A stretch of 64,000 nt of DNA from Isoptericola luteus (GCF_020297055.1 NZ_JAIXCQ010000007.1:62001-126000), one strand, 5' to 3'. Numbered from the stretch's first letter, positions 1 to 8,676 are shown. The notes: a model not told the origin generated them from the sequence alone. Numbers and translations: made by a program.

Positions 1-1
1 C

Positions 2-1171
2 GGCGTGCGGTCGCTCGCCGCGGTGCTGCCGGCCGCGGCAGGAGCGCTCGGCGTCGGCCTGCAGACGTCCACCGGCCTGGGGAGCAAGGACTGCGCGGGG
101 ACGTTCGGCCTCCCGCGCGTCGACCGCGTCGTCGTGGTGCTCGTCGACGGGCTGGGCCTGCAGAACCTCACCGAGCGCGGTGGCCACGCGCCGTTCCTGC
201 GCTCGCTGATCGCGGGGGGCCGCGGGCTGGTGTCGAGCTTCCCGTCGACGACGGCGGCGGCGCTGGCCACGCTCGGCACCGGGACGTCGCCCGGGCGCAC
301 GGGACTCGTCGGCTACACCCAGCGCAACCCGGCCACCGGAGGTCTCGTCACGACGATCTCCTGGTCCGAGCAGTCCGACCCGTACCGGCCGGGCCCGAAG
401 CTCTCCGCCCCCGTGGTGACGGCTCCCGCGGACCTGCAGCGCGAGCCGACGGTGCTCGAGACGCTCGCCGCGTCGGGCATGAGCGTGGTGGCGCCCGGCC
501 CCGCGAAGTTCGACGGCTCGGGCATGACTCGCGCCGCCCTGCGCGGGCCCGCCTACGTCGCGGCCGAGAGCCTGTCCGACCAGATCGACGCCGCCGTGCG
601 CGCCCTGCGCAAGCCGGGCCTGGTGTACCTGTACCACGGCACGGTCGACAAGGTCGGGCACCGCGACGGCCCGGACTCGTGGCAGTGGGGCCATGCCCTG
701 GAGGCGGCCGACGCGGAGCTGCGCCGTCTGGTGCGTTCCGTGCCGAAGGGGACCCTCGTGCTCGTCACGGCCGACCACGGGCAGGTCGCAGCGGACATGG
801 CCCGCCAGCACGACGTCGCGCTGACGCCGGAGCTCGCCGACGGCGTGGCGCTGCTGGGGGGCGAGCCGCGCGCCTCGCACGTGTACGTCGCCCCGGGGAC
901 GGACCCGCTCGACGTGGCCGCACGCTGGTCGGACGTGCTGGGCGACGACGCGCTCGTCGTGCTGCGCGACGACGCCGTCGCCGCCGGGTGGCTCGGCCCG
1001 GTCGCCGACCACGTGCTGCCCGCGCTCGGCGACGTGATCGTCGCCGCGCGCGGGGCGGCGACCGTCGTCGACTCGCGGCTGCACCCGGCGTCCGCCCGGG
1101 CGATGCCCGGGGTGCACGGGTCGCTCACGCCGGCGGAGATGAAGGTGCCGCTGCTGGTCGCGCAGGCGTAG
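2..1171 (+). CDS. Alkaline phosphatase-superfamily nucleotide pyrophosphatase/phosphodiesterase, 5' partial
   Basis: Type I phosphodiesterase/nucleotide pyrophosphatase family, a metal-dependent phosphoesterase of the alkaline phosphatase superfamily. Family signatures are visible: VVVLVDGLG with the first metal-binding Asp near the N-terminus, the nucleophile region SSFPSTTAAALATLGTG with its Thr, YHGTVDKVGH in the middle, and the metal site LVTADHGQV near residue 255. The frame is open to the window edge. A GTG at position 5 is the first possible start, but family members usually have some residues before RSLAAVLP, so the true start probably lies upstream. It ends just before the DinB gene on the same strand. 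The substrate cannot be read from the sequence. Confidence 0.85.
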   Translation, partial: GVRSLAAVLPAAAGALGVGLQTSTGLGSKDCAGTFGLPRVDRVVVVLVDGLGLQNLTERGGHAPFLRSLIAGGRGLVSSFPSTTAAALATLGTGTSPGRTGLVGYTQRNPATGGLVTTISWSEQSDPYRPGPKLSAPVVTAPADLQREPTVLETLAASGMSVVAPGPAKFDGSGMTRAALRGPAYVAAESLSDQIDAAVRALRKPGLVYLYHGTVDKVGHRDGPDSWQWGHALEAADAELRRLVRSVPKGTLVLVTADHGQVAADMARQHDVALTPELADGVALLGGEPRASHVYVAPGTDPLDVAARWSDVLGDDALVVLRDDAVAAGWLGPVADHVLPALGDVIVAARGAATVVDSRLHPASARAMPGVHGSLTPAEMKVPLLVAQA

Positions 1172-1225
1172 CGCGGGAGCGAAATCCGCTGGCCGGGCCG
1201 TGTGGGCGGGTGTGACGATGACGAT

Positions 1226-1918
1226 ATGGGTGACGGGACCGGCGAGGGCGGGACGGCCACGACGACCGGCGGGACGACCGGCGGGACGACCGGCGGGACC
1301 ACCGGCGGGACGACCGGCGGCTCCGGCCAGGGCCGCTGGACGCGGGCGACGGTCTACCCGGACATGTGGGAGGACCCCGACGACGACCCGCGCGAGTCGG
1401 GCGAGGTATCGGCCGACGAGCTCGGCGTCGAGCGCGCGATGCTGCTGGAGTCGCTGCGCTGCTACCGGCTGACGATCGAGATGAAGTGCTCCGGTCTGGA
1501 TGCCGAGCAGCTGGCGCGCCGGTCGGTCCCGCCGTCGACCATGTCCCTGCTGGGGCTCGTCCGGCACCTCACCGAGGACGAGCGTCACGTGCGGCGCATC
1601 ATGACCGGCGAGGACGCCCCGTGGCTGTACCGCACGGACGCCGAGCGGGACGGGGACTGGGACGGCGCCGTGGCCGACCCCGGCGTCGTCGACGCCGCCT
1701 TCGCGCGGTGGCGCGCCGAGTGCGCGGCGACCGACCGGATGGTGGCGGGCATCGACGACCTCGCGGCCACCAACGCCGGTCTCTCCGACCTCGGCGCCCC
1801 GCCCGGCGGCGAGCTGCAGCTCCGCGAGCTCCTGCTCGGCCACGTCGAGGCGTACGCGCGCCACGCCGGCCATGCCGACCTCCTGCGCGAGTGCGTCGAC
1901 GGCCGCGTAGGGCAATGA
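1226..1918 (+). CDS. DinB/DUF664-family protein with N-terminal Thr-Gly repeat
   Basis: About 230 residues. From roughly residue 70 the protein has the DinB-like four-helix pattern of the actinobacterial DUF664 group (probable mycothiol-dependent transferases): a LESLRCYRLTIEMKCSGL helix, then LVRHLTEDERHVRRIM and LLGHVEAYARHAGHADLLRE, which supply the expected metal-site histidines. The first 35 residues are unusual: a 12-bp tandem repeat encodes a run of Thr-Thr-Gly-Gly units. Family members usually lack this, so translation may instead begin further in, for example at the ATG at 1365. The ATG at 1226 is preceded by GACGAT at a leaderless spacing, a weak -10. The enzymatic role is not known. 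Confidence 0.7.
   Translation: MGDGTGEGGTATTTGGTTGGTTGGTTGGTTGGSGQGRWTRATVYPDMWEDPDDDPRESGEVSADELGVERAMLLESLRCYRLTIEMKCSGLDAEQLARRSVPPSTMSLLGLVRHLTEDERHVRRIMTGEDAPWLYRTDAERDGDWDGAVADPGVVDAAFARWRAECAATDRMVAGIDDLAATNAGLSDLGAPPGGELQLRELLLGHVEAYARHAGHADLLRECVDGRVGQ
1261..1320 (+). repeat. 12-bp tandem repeat, five copies
   Basis: Five head-to-tail copies of GACGACCGGCGG; the fourth copy has one substitution (GACCACCGGCGG). In the DinB gene frame the unit encodes Thr-Gly-Gly-Thr. The length is a multiple of three, so copy-number change would keep the frame. Confidence 0.95.
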
Positions 1919-1961
1919 GCCTGGGTGTTGTGAGCGGGCGTTCGTCTGACAGGATCTGGCC

Positions 1962-2609
1962 ATGGCCGAGCTCGTCTTCTTCTCCGGGACCATGGACAGC
2001 GGCAAGTCGACGCTGGCGCTGCAGACCGACCACAACCACGCGGCGCGAGGGCGGACGGGGCTGATCTTCACGCGGGACGACCGCGCGGGCGCGGCGCGCC
2101 TGTCGTCACGGCTCGGCCTGGAGGTCGACGCGCGGGAGGTCGCCGATGACACGGACTTCTGGGAGCTCGTGGCCGCCGAGCGACAGGCGGGCCGCCTGGT
2201 GGACTATCTCGTGTGCGACGAGGCGCAGTTCTACTCCCCGCTCCAGATCGAGCAGCTGGCCCGGCTCGTGGACGAGGTCGAGATCGACGTCTTCGCGTTC
2301 GGCATCACGACCGACTTCCGCACCCGCCTGTTCCCCGGTGCGGCGCGGCTCTTCGAGCTCGCCGACCGCATCGAGGAGCTGCAGGTGCCCGCGCTGTGCT
2401 GGTGCGGGGCGCGCGGCACCCACAACGCCCGCACCGTGGGCGGGGTCATGGTGCTCGAGGGGGACCAGGTGGTGGTCGGCGACGTCGCGGGGGCGCCGGA
2501 GGCCCAGGTCGCGTACGAGGTCCTGTGCCGGCGTCACCACATGCGCCGCATGACGACGGACGTGGCGCGCCGCCAGGGGTCCGGCGACGCCCTGCTCGAC
2601 CTCGGCTGA
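1962..2609 (+). CDS. tdk: Thymidine kinase
   Basis: Type II thymidine kinase, phosphorylating thymidine to dTMP in pyrimidine salvage. At 215 residues it has the normal family length. The P-loop is GTMDSGKST near residue 8, the Walker B/catalytic region is CDEAQFYS near residue 86, and the C-terminal lasso region carries the zinc-ligand pattern CWCG ... CRRHH. The start ATG follows CAGGAT (1950-1955) by six nucleotides, and TTGTGA lies 16 nt further upstream, so a leaderless transcript is likely. It converges on sepH with one intervening base, and later in the window dut also serves dTTP metabolism. Confidence 0.95.
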   Translation: MAELVFFSGTMDSGKSTLALQTDHNHAARGRTGLIFTRDDRAGAARLSSRLGLEVDAREVADDTDFWELVAAERQAGRLVDYLVCDEAQFYSPLQIEQLARLVDEVEIDVFAFGITTDFRTRLFPGAARLFELADRIEELQVPALCWCGARGTHNARTVGGVMVLEGDQVVVGDVAGAPEAQVAYEVLCRRHHMRRMTTDVARRQGSGDALLDLG

Positions 2610-2610
2610 C

Positions 2611-3759
2611 TCAGGTCGTGGGGCGGCCACCGAAGACGATCTCGTCCCAGCTCGGCACCTGCGGCCGGCCCTTGCGGGCCGGACGGCGTGCAGCGGCGGT
2701 GCGTCCGGCCGGGCGGCCGGCCGCCGGTGCCGCGACGGGCGCGGCGTCCTCGGACGGCTCACGCGCGGCGGCGCCGTTGCCGGCGGTCTCGGCAGGGGCC
2801 TCGCCCGCCGCCGCGGTGCTCGCGCCCGCCGGCTCGGGGGTGGATGACGCGGGCTCGCGCGAGGTCCGCTCCTCGGCCGTGGTGCGCACCCCGGCCCGCC
2901 GCGACCCCAGGTCCACGACGCTCGCCCCGCCGACGTCGTCCGCGGCGCCGGCGGGATTCTGGCGGTCGGGGGTGTCCAGGCCGGGGACGGAGACGCGCCC
3001 GACGGGGACGGGGTCGGGCTGCGGACGGCCAGGTCCGGCGGCGGGCTCGCGACGCCGGGTCGTGGGGCGCTGGCCCCGCCGCCCGGCGAGGTCGTCGAGC
3101 AGCAGCGTGGTGGCGTCGTCGTGCTCGCGGTCGGCGTCGACGGAGGCACGGCGCCCGATCACGCTGGGGACGCCCAGCATCTCGGGGGAGACCGGGTCGT
3201 CCGGCTGCCCGAGCCAGCGCGCCTCGTCGTCGAGCGCCGTCACGACGCGGGCCTTCGGGTCGTACGTCCAGCGCGCGGACCGGTCCCGGTCGCCGGCGTG
3301 GAAGCGCACCTCGACCACCCACGGCGCGGTGCCGTCGCGGCGGGCCGACCACTGCGCCTGGCCCGCGGTGACGCCCCGCGCGGCCAGGCGGGTGCCGGCG
3401 ACCTCGCCGAGGGGCGCGACGTCGCCGTCGCCGCCGCGGCGGTGGGCACGGACCTGGGAGATGACATGGCTGCGCTCGGCGACCACGGGCCACTCGTAGC
3501 GCTGGACGTGGTCGACCGGCAGGCCCGACTCCTCGGCGAGCTCCTCGGCCGTCGCGCCCGCGCGCAGCCGCGACTGCAGCTCCCGGGGGCGCAGCGTCGT
3601 GGTCGCCCGGGCCTGGAGCTCCTCCACGCGGGGGCGGTCACGGCGCACGGCGGCGCGCAGCGCCTCCGTGATCGCCAGCAGGGTCTCCGCGCCGTCGGGG
3701 TCGCGCAGGACGAGGTGCTCACCGTCCTCGTGCAGTCTCGCGAGCTCGAGCTCGGCCAT
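2611..3759 (-). CDS. sepH: Septation protein SepH (DUF3071)
   Basis: SepH is an actinobacterial cell-division protein which, from published work in Streptomyces and mycobacteria, binds FtsZ and stimulates its assembly. The N-terminal DUF3071 region begins MAELELARLHEDGEHLVLRD and contains the helix-turn-helix-like segment ATAEELAEESGLPVDHVQRYEWPV that is typical of the family. The C-terminal half is a low-complexity Ala/Pro/Arg tail and the protein ends KGRPQVPSWDEIVFGGRPTT, the usual short conserved C-terminus. A much longer open frame extends upstream, but the ATG at 3759 has a strong GGGAGGAAGC ribosome site and gives 382 residues, normal for the family. It faces tdk and is divergent from the monophosphatase gene. 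Confidence 0.93.
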   Translation of the reverse strand: MAELELARLHEDGEHLVLRDPDGAETLLAITEALRAAVRRDRPRVEELQARATTTLRPRELQSRLRAGATAEELAEESGLPVDHVQRYEWPVVAERSHVISQVRAHRRGGDGDVAPLGEVAGTRLAARGVTAGQAQWSARRDGTAPWVVEVRFHAGDRDRSARWTYDPKARVVTALDDEARWLGQPDDPVSPEMLGVPSVIGRRASVDADREHDDATTLLLDDLAGRRGQRPTTRRREPAAGPGRPQPDPVPVGRVSVPGLDTPDRQNPAGAADDVGGASVVDLGSRRAGVRTTAEERTSREPASSTPEPAGASTAAAGEAPAETAGNGAAAREPSEDAAPVAAPAAGRPAGRTAAARRPARKGRPQVPSWDEIVFGGRPTT

Positions 3760-3945
3760 GCTTCCTCCCTCAGGGTCACGCCCGCTGATCACGCCCGTCG
3801 GCCGGAGCTGGTGCAGCGGTCCGCCGATTCGAGAGTGCCACCCGCGCGCGTCATGGGTGCGCAGGCGCGTCGGTGTGCCGCCGATTGTGCCCGGTCGCGC
3901 GCCGGTCGGGTACCGGGGCCCTGGTCCGTGCGGCACGATGCACGG

Positions 3946-4962
3946 ATGAGCCCCCAGCAGCCGCCGAGCGTCCACGGTGCCCACGACCTGCCCCACGACC
4001 TGCCGGGCGGCCAGCCCGACGGCCAGCCCGATGGCCAGCCCGACGGCCAGCCCGGCGAGGCGCCCCGCGACGTGCGCGCCGTCGTGGAGGGAGTCGACGT
4101 CGACGCCCTGCGGGACCTGGCCCGGCGGCTCGCGACCGAGGCGGGCGAGCACGTGCGGACGAACGGCCCCGAGCGCGTCGAGGTCGCGGCGACCAAGTCC
4201 ACCGCGGTCGACCCGGTGACCCAGATGGACCGTACGGTCGAAGAGCTGCTGCGCTCGCGGATCGCCACCGCGCGACCCGACGACGCGATCCTCGGCGAGG
4301 AGGGCGACGACGTCCCCGGCAGCTCCGGGCTCACATGGGTGCTCGACCCCATCGACGGCACGGTCAACTACCTGTACGGCATCGCGGCGTACGCGGTGTC
4401 GGTCGCGGTCGTCGCCGGCCCGGTCGACCCCGAGCGGTGGACGCCGCTCGCCGGGTGCGTGCACGCCGTCGTCGACGGGAGCACCTGGACCGCGGCCCGC
4501 GGTCGCGGCGCCGAGCGGGACGGCCGGGCGCTGCGGGCGAACGTCCCGGCCGACCTGGCCACCTCGCTCGTCGGCACCGGGTTCGGCTATGCGGCCGAGC
4601 GTCGTGCCGAGCAGGGCCGTGTGCTCGCCCGGGTGCTGCCGCGCGTGCGGGACGTGCGCCGGATCGGCTCGGCCGCGATCGACCTGTGCCGGGTGGCCGA
4701 CGGCTCGCTGGACCTCTACTACGAGCGCGGCCTGAACCCTTGGGACCAGGCTGCCGGGGCGCTCGTGGCCGTCGAGGCGGGCGCTTTCGTCGGTGGGCTG
4801 CGGGGCCGCGGGCCGGGGGTGGAGATGACGGTCGCGGGTGCCGAGCCGGTGGTGCGCGACCTGGTCGCGCTGCTGGAGGAGTGCGACGCCGACGGTGCGG
4901 ACGACGGTGTCCGGTCGGGCGCGCCCCGAGGTGACGAAGTTTCGCCCAGGGCCGACGCGTGA
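3946..4962 (+). CDS. Inositol monophosphatase family protein (SuhB-like)
   Basis: Mg-dependent phosphatase of the inositol monophosphatase family, 338 residues. The metal-binding motifs are intact: EEGDD, WVLDPIDGTVNY, and GLNPWDQAAGALVAVEAG toward the C-terminus. Actinobacteria use such enzymes for inositol supply (mycothiol, phosphatidylinositol) or histidinol phosphate; the exact substrate is not decidable here. The start at 3946 follows CACGAT (3934-3939) by six bases. The first 45 residues are a non-conserved extension containing GQPD repeats. In M. tuberculosis a suhB gene sits at the equivalent place beside the DUF4193 gene. Confidence 0.9.
   Translation: MSPQQPPSVHGAHDLPHDLPGGQPDGQPDGQPDGQPGEAPRDVRAVVEGVDVDALRDLARRLATEAGEHVRTNGPERVEVAATKSTAVDPVTQMDRTVEELLRSRIATARPDDAILGEEGDDVPGSSGLTWVLDPIDGTVNYLYGIAAYAVSVAVVAGPVDPERWTPLAGCVHAVVDGSTWTAARGRGAERDGRALRANVPADLATSLVGTGFGYAAERRAEQGRVLARVLPRVRDVRRIGSAAIDLCRVADGSLDLYYERGLNPWDQAAGALVAVEAGAFVGGLRGRGPGVEMTVAGAEPVVRDLVALLEECDADGADDGVRSGAPRGDEVSPRADA
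4009..4056 (+). repeat. 12-bp tandem repeat within the monophosphatase gene, four copies
   Basis: Four copies of GGCCAGCCCGAC with single-base changes (the last ends in GGC), encoding Gly-Gln-Pro-Asp units in the variable N-terminal extension. Confidence 0.9.
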
Positions 4963-5186
4963 AAATCGCGTCACCGAACTGACGGAGCCCTTCTCGACAG
5001 GCGCCGGGAAGGTGGTGTCTTCGCAGGTCAGAGGGCTGGCGTGCGGATGTGACGCGGGATACAGCGCGCCATGTCGCGTCGGTGCCAGAAATGATGCACA
5101 ATCCGTGGGCCGAACGGGAACAAAACCCGGTCGCCGAGCATTATCAGCGCGTACCGACACCGACATCACGGAGCGTGACCACACAG

Positions 5187-5486
5187 ATGGCAACCGACTA
5201 CGACGCCCCCCGCAAGAACGACGAGGACGTGGAGCAGGACTCGATCCAGGAGCTCCAGGCGCGTCGTTCCGACAAGTCGTCGGGTGTCGTCGACGAGGAC
5301 GAGACGGAGGCTGCGGAAGGCTTCGAGCTTCCGGGCGCCGACCTGTCCGGCGAGGAGCTCGCTGTCCGCGTGCTGCCTCGTCAGGCCGACGAGTTCACCT
5401 GTACGAGCTGCTTCCTCGTCCACCACCGCAGCCAGCTGGCCACCGAGAAGAACGGCCAGATGATCTGCACGGAGTGCGCCGCCTGA
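5187..5486 (+). CDS. DUF4193 family zinc-ribbon-like protein
   Basis: A 99-residue protein starting MATDYDAPRKNDEDVEQDSI, the characteristic opening of the actinobacterial DUF4193 family. The N-terminal half is acidic and probably disordered. The C-terminal 30 residues hold two CxxC knuckles, CTSC and CTEC, 18 residues apart, as in a small zinc ribbon. No biochemical role is established that I know of. The ATG at 5187 was chosen because it restores the family N-terminus; the open frame starts 46 codons earlier. The convergent neighbour is the DUF3093 gene, as in mycobacteria. Confidence 0.9.
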   Translation: MATDYDAPRKNDEDVEQDSIQELQARRSDKSSGVVDEDETEAAEGFELPGADLSGEELAVRVLPRQADEFTCTSCFLVHHRSQLATEKNGQMICTECAA

Positions 5487-5595
5487 GCGCCCTCGCCCCA
5501 CCGTGCGGCACACGCCGTCCGACGCCCCAGGCCGTCACGCCTTCCACGTGGCGGCCTTCGTCGTCCCCGCGGCCGGCAGCCAGGCCCGGCGAGCC

Positions 5596-6069
5596 TCAGG
5601 CCCGCAGCGCCGCGGCGAGCTCGGCCGGGCGCCGGGTCGACACCAGCCAGTACGGGGTGGGGTCCATCGGGTCGGCGAGCTGCACCTGCACCCCGGTGCG
5701 CGCCCACGCGCGCAGGCATACGTACGCGCGCGCGTCGAGCGCAGGGCCGAGCGCGGTCCGCATCGCCTCGGCGTCCAGCATCGGGGTGACGTCCCCGAGC
5801 AGCGACAGCGCCACGTGCGCCCGGCCCGCACGCAGCTCGCCGTCCGCGACCTCGATCACCGGCGCTGTGGCGATCAGCGCGCCCAGGGTGGAGGCCGCGG
5901 CCAGCACCGCGCTCACGATCCCCGCGACGTGGCTCAGCGGCCACAGGGTCACGCCCACGATCACCCCGAGGCCGAGCGCGCCGCACCAGGCGGCGGGTCC
6001 GGGCACCAGTCGTTCACGGAATCGGGCGGCGGTGGTGGGGGAGGGCTGGTCGGAGGGGGACACGCTCAT
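5596..6069 (-). CDS. DUF3093 domain membrane protein
   Basis: 157 residues, matching the actinobacterial DUF3093 family. A charged N-terminus (RFRERLVPGPAAW) is followed by two adjacent hydrophobic segments, roughly residues 28-48 and 50-68, probably a membrane hairpin. The soluble C-terminal half includes PYWLVSTRRPAELAAAL, typical of the family end. Function unknown. It is divergent from dut with 55 nt between the start codons, and convergent with the DUF4193 gene. Confidence 0.85.
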   Translation of the reverse strand: MSVSPSDQPSPTTAARFRERLVPGPAAWCGALGLGVIVGVTLWPLSHVAGIVSAVLAAASTLGALIATAPVIEVADGELRAGRAHVALSLLGDVTPMLDAEAMRTALGPALDARAYVCLRAWARTGVQVQLADPMDPTPYWLVSTRRPAELAAALRA

Positions 6070-6124
6070 GGGCCCATCATCCCAGCCCCGGCGACCCCCG
6101 GTGACGGTCGGCTACGCTGCGCGG

Positions 6125-6634
6125 GTGCCTGACACCAGCCGGTCCACCCACCCGGATCTCCACGACGGCGGTCGCCACGACGGGAGCACCGTCGACGTCC
6201 TCGTCACCCTCCTCGACGACGGCGTCCAGCCGCCGTCGTACGCGCACCCCGGCGACGCGGGCGCGGACCTGGTCACGACGGTCGACGTCGAGATCCCGCC
6301 GCAGGGGCGGGTGACCGTGCCCACGGGTGTGGCCATCGCGCTGCCGGACGGCTACGCCGCGTTCGTGCACCCGCGCTCAGGTCTGGCCGCGAAGCACGGC
6401 GTGACCGTGGTGAACGCACCCGGCACGGTCGACGCGGGCTACCGCGGCGAGATCAAGGTGATCCTGGCGAACACGGACACGAGCACCCCGGTCGTGCTGC
6501 GCCGCGGCGACCGCGTGGCGCAACTGGTGGTGCAGAAGGTCGAGCGGGCCCGGTTCGTCACGGCGACGAGCCTGCCCGGGTCGCACCGTGGCTCCGGCGG
6601 GTTCGGGTCGAGCGGCGGCTGGACCCCGGCCTGA
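6125..6634 (+). CDS. dut: dUTP diphosphatase
   Basis: dUTPase hydrolyses dUTP to dUMP and pyrophosphate, keeping uracil out of DNA and feeding dTMP synthesis. All five trimeric dUTPase motifs are present: HPGDAGADL, HPRSGLAAKHG, NAPGTVDAGYRGEIKV, RGDRVAQLVVQKV and the C-terminal GSGGFGSSG arm. The GTG at 6125 gives 169 residues; a TACGCT hexamer (6113-6118) ends six bases before it, so the mRNA is probably leaderless. About 20 N-terminal residues precede the conserved fold. The frame stays open far upstream but that part overlaps other genes and is not coding. Confidence 0.95.
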   Translation: MPDTSRSTHPDLHDGGRHDGSTVDVLVTLLDDGVQPPSYAHPGDAGADLVTTVDVEIPPQGRVTVPTGVAIALPDGYAAFVHPRSGLAAKHGVTVVNAPGTVDAGYRGEIKVILANTDTSTPVVLRRGDRVAQLVVQKVERARFVTATSLPGSHRGSGGFGSSGGWTPA

Positions 6635-6737
6635 GGACGGTGCCGGGCCTTTCGGCCCGGCGGTCTACTGTGGGAGAAGGTGCGCCGCCGTGCGGTGGCG
6701 CCCCGAGTTTGCATGATCGAGACGAAGGAGAACCCCC

Positions 6738-7502
6738 GTGGGGCTGTTCCGGCGCAACGCGTCGACCAAGGCGTCCGAGGCGGCCACCGAGGCCACCTCG
6801 CCGACCCCGTCGTCCGGCGGCGCACCCGCGCAGGGCGGGGCGTCCGACCGGGCCGAGCAGGGGCCGTTCGACGCCTCCCAGGTCGAGACGATGGGGCCGC
6901 GCGTCGACCTCGGCGCGATCTGGCTCCCGGTCCTGCCCGGCCTCGAGCTGCGCATGGAGATCGACAAGAAGACCCAGAAGGTCACCGGCGTCTCCGCGAC
7001 GCTCGGTGGCTCGGGCCTGCAGGTCCAGGCGTTCGCCGCGCCCAAGACGGCGGGCATCTGGGACGAGGTGCGTGCCGAGATCGCCACCTCCATCACCTCC
7101 CAGGGCGGCACCGTCGACGACGTCCCCGGCCGGTTCGGCCGTGAGCTCATCGCGCGCATCCCGGCCACCGGCCCGGACGGGCAGTCGGGCATCCGGCCGG
7201 CGCGCTTCATCGGCGTGGACGGCCCGCGGTGGTTCGTGCGCGGCGTCCTGTCCGGGCGCGCGGCCGTCGACGCGGAGGCGGCGCGCCCCCTCGAGTCGGT
7301 CTTCGCCAACGTGGTGGTGGTGCGCGACAACAGCCCGCGCCCGCCGCGCGACCTGCTGACCCTCGCGATGCCGCAGAAGTCGCGGCCTGCCGGCGCCCCC
7401 GCTCCAGGGGCCGAGGGCGCGGACGCCCCCGAGGGCGCGGCACCCCAGACTCCGAGCTTCGACCCGCTCACGCGCGGGCCGGAGATCACCGAGATCCGCT
7501 GA
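6738..7502 (+). CDS. DUF3710 domain-containing protein
   Basis: 254 residues with the DUF3710 core (GPFDASQVETMGPRVDLGAIWLPVLPGLELRME near residues 40-75). Low-complexity Ser/Ala and Pro/Ala-rich stretches flank the core. The family is confined to actinobacteria and always seems to lie downstream of dut; no activity is established. The GTG start has GAAGGAG upstream, and a TACTGT hexamer at 6665-6670 may serve as promoter with a 60-nt leader. The next gene begins 14 nt after the stop, suggesting an operon with the OB-fold and DUF3159 genes. Confidence 0.88.
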   Translation: MGLFRRNASTKASEAATEATSPTPSSGGAPAQGGASDRAEQGPFDASQVETMGPRVDLGAIWLPVLPGLELRMEIDKKTQKVTGVSATLGGSGLQVQAFAAPKTAGIWDEVRAEIATSITSQGGTVDDVPGRFGRELIARIPATGPDGQSGIRPARFIGVDGPRWFVRGVLSGRAAVDAEAARPLESVFANVVVVRDNSPRPPRDLLTLAMPQKSRPAGAPAPGAEGADAPEGAAPQTPSFDPLTRGPEITEIR

Positions 7503-7516
7503 GACCGGGAGCAGCG

Positions 7517-7885
7517 ATGTCCCTGCGCAGCGCCGTCAAGCACGCCCTGGCCTCGGCCGACGAGGTCGCGGCCGACGAGGAGCGGCACGAGGCCGCCGCC
7601 TTCCGTGGCTGCGTCCCGGTCGCCGACCTCGCGGGCCGTCACCGCGCGAGCGCAGCGGGGGTCCTGAGGTCCGTCGTGCTGCGACCCCGCGAGGGCGTAC
7701 CGACGGTGGAGGCGGAGCTGTACGACGGTTCGGGCTCCCTCGACCTCGTCTGGCTCGGCCGCCGCACCATCGCGGGCGTCGAGCCGGGCCGCCGCATCCG
7801 CGTCGAGGGCATGGTCTGCGACCTCGACGGACGGCGCACGATGTTCAACCCGCGCTACGAGCTGCGTGCCAGGGCCGGCGAGTGA
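7517..7885 (+). CDS. OB-fold nucleic acid-binding domain protein
   Basis: 122 residues. After an N-terminal helix the sequence RHRASAAGVLRSVVLRPREGVPTVEAELYDGSGSLDLVWLGRR reads as the five-strand OB-fold seen in RecG wedge and aminoacyl-tRNA synthetase anticodon-binding domains. The homologous actinobacterial gene (Rv2694c-type) is likewise between the DUF3710 and DUF3159 genes. ATG follows GGGAGCAGCG. The stop overlaps the next start by 4 nt (GTGA), indicating translational coupling. The nucleic acid partner is unknown. Confidence 0.85.
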   Translation: MSLRSAVKHALASADEVAADEERHEAAAFRGCVPVADLAGRHRASAAGVLRSVVLRPREGVPTVEAELYDGSGSLDLVWLGRRTIAGVEPGRRIRVEGMVCDLDGRRTMFNPRYELRARAGE

Positions 7886-8676
7886 GCGCCGGGCAGCAGA
7901 ACCGCGGCGTACGCGCGGTCACCGCCGACTCGTTCTCCTTCGGCGAGGCCGTCGGCGGCGTCCGCGGGATGGTCGAGGCCATCGCACCGGGGCTGGTCTT
8001 CGTCGTGGTGTTCGTCGTGACCAGCGACCTCGCCCCCGCGCTGGTCGCGTCGGTCGCGGCGGCGCTCGTCGCCGTCGTGGCACGGCTGGTGCAGCGCACC
8101 CCGATCACGCAGGCGCTGGGCGGGCTGCTCGGCATCGCCGTCGGGGTGTTCTGGGCCTGGCGCTCCGGGGAGGCGGAGAACTTCTACGCGGTCGGTCTGT
8201 GGACCAACGCGATCTATCTCGTGGTCATCCTCGGGTCGATCCTCGCGCGCTGGCCCGCGGTCGGGTTCGTCGTGGAGGCCCTGCGGACCGGGTTCGCCGA
8301 CCAGGCGGCACCCAAGCCCGAGGAGGAGCCGGCGCAGGACGCCCCCGACGCCCCAGCGGACGCCGACGGTGCCGACAGGGCTGGCGGACCGGCCGGGCCC
8401 GAGGGGGACGCCGAGCAGCCGAACCCGTTCGCGGGGATCGTGGCCTGGCGTCGCGACCGGGACCTCCTGCGCCGGTACACGCTGGCGACCTGGTTCTGGG
8501 CCGGGCTGTTCGCGGTGCGGCTCGCCGTCAAGGTGCCGCTGTACTTCTCCGGCGACATCGGCTGGCTCGGCACCGCGCACCTCGTGCTGGGCGTGCCGCT
8601 GTGGGGCCTCGTGCTCTGGCTGACCTGGGCGGTGGTGCGCGGCGCGCACCACCGTGCGCCCGACCCCGCCCCCTGA
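7882..8676 (+). CDS. DUF3159 domain-containing integral membrane protein
   Basis: 264 residues with five or six hydrophobic segments: about residues 30-55 and 60-75, then 85-110, a pair near 185-235, and a last one near 240-255. The N-terminal FSFGEAVGGVRGMVEAIAPGLVFVVVF is characteristic of DUF3159. A hydrophilic insert rich in Ala, Asp and Pro (about residues 130-180) separates the two membrane halves. The start GTG overlaps the previous stop. It belongs to the conserved dut-to-potassium block, but its transport or scaffold role is unknown. Confidence 0.85.
   Translation: MSAGQQNRGVRAVTADSFSFGEAVGGVRGMVEAIAPGLVFVVVFVVTSDLAPALVASVAAALVAVVARLVQRTPITQALGGLLGIAVGVFWAWRSGEAENFYAVGLWTNAIYLVVILGSILARWPAVGFVVEALRTGFADQAAPKPEEEPAQDAPDAPADADGADRAGGPAGPEGDAEQPNPFAGIVAWRRDRDLLRRYTLATWFWAGLFAVRLAVKVPLYFSGDIGWLGTAHLVLGVPLWGLVLWLTWAVVRGAHHRAPDPAP

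Noticed and set aside
4010-4056. Possible CRISPR-like array
   Set aside because: The 12-bp units are contiguous with no spacers, and they lie in a coding frame; it is a simple tandem repeat. No CRISPR array was found in the window.
3121-4962. 613-codon open frame extending the monophosphatase gene upstream
   Set aside because: The upstream two-fifths is antisense to sepH; the conserved protein starts after 3946 with a promoter-like CACGAT.
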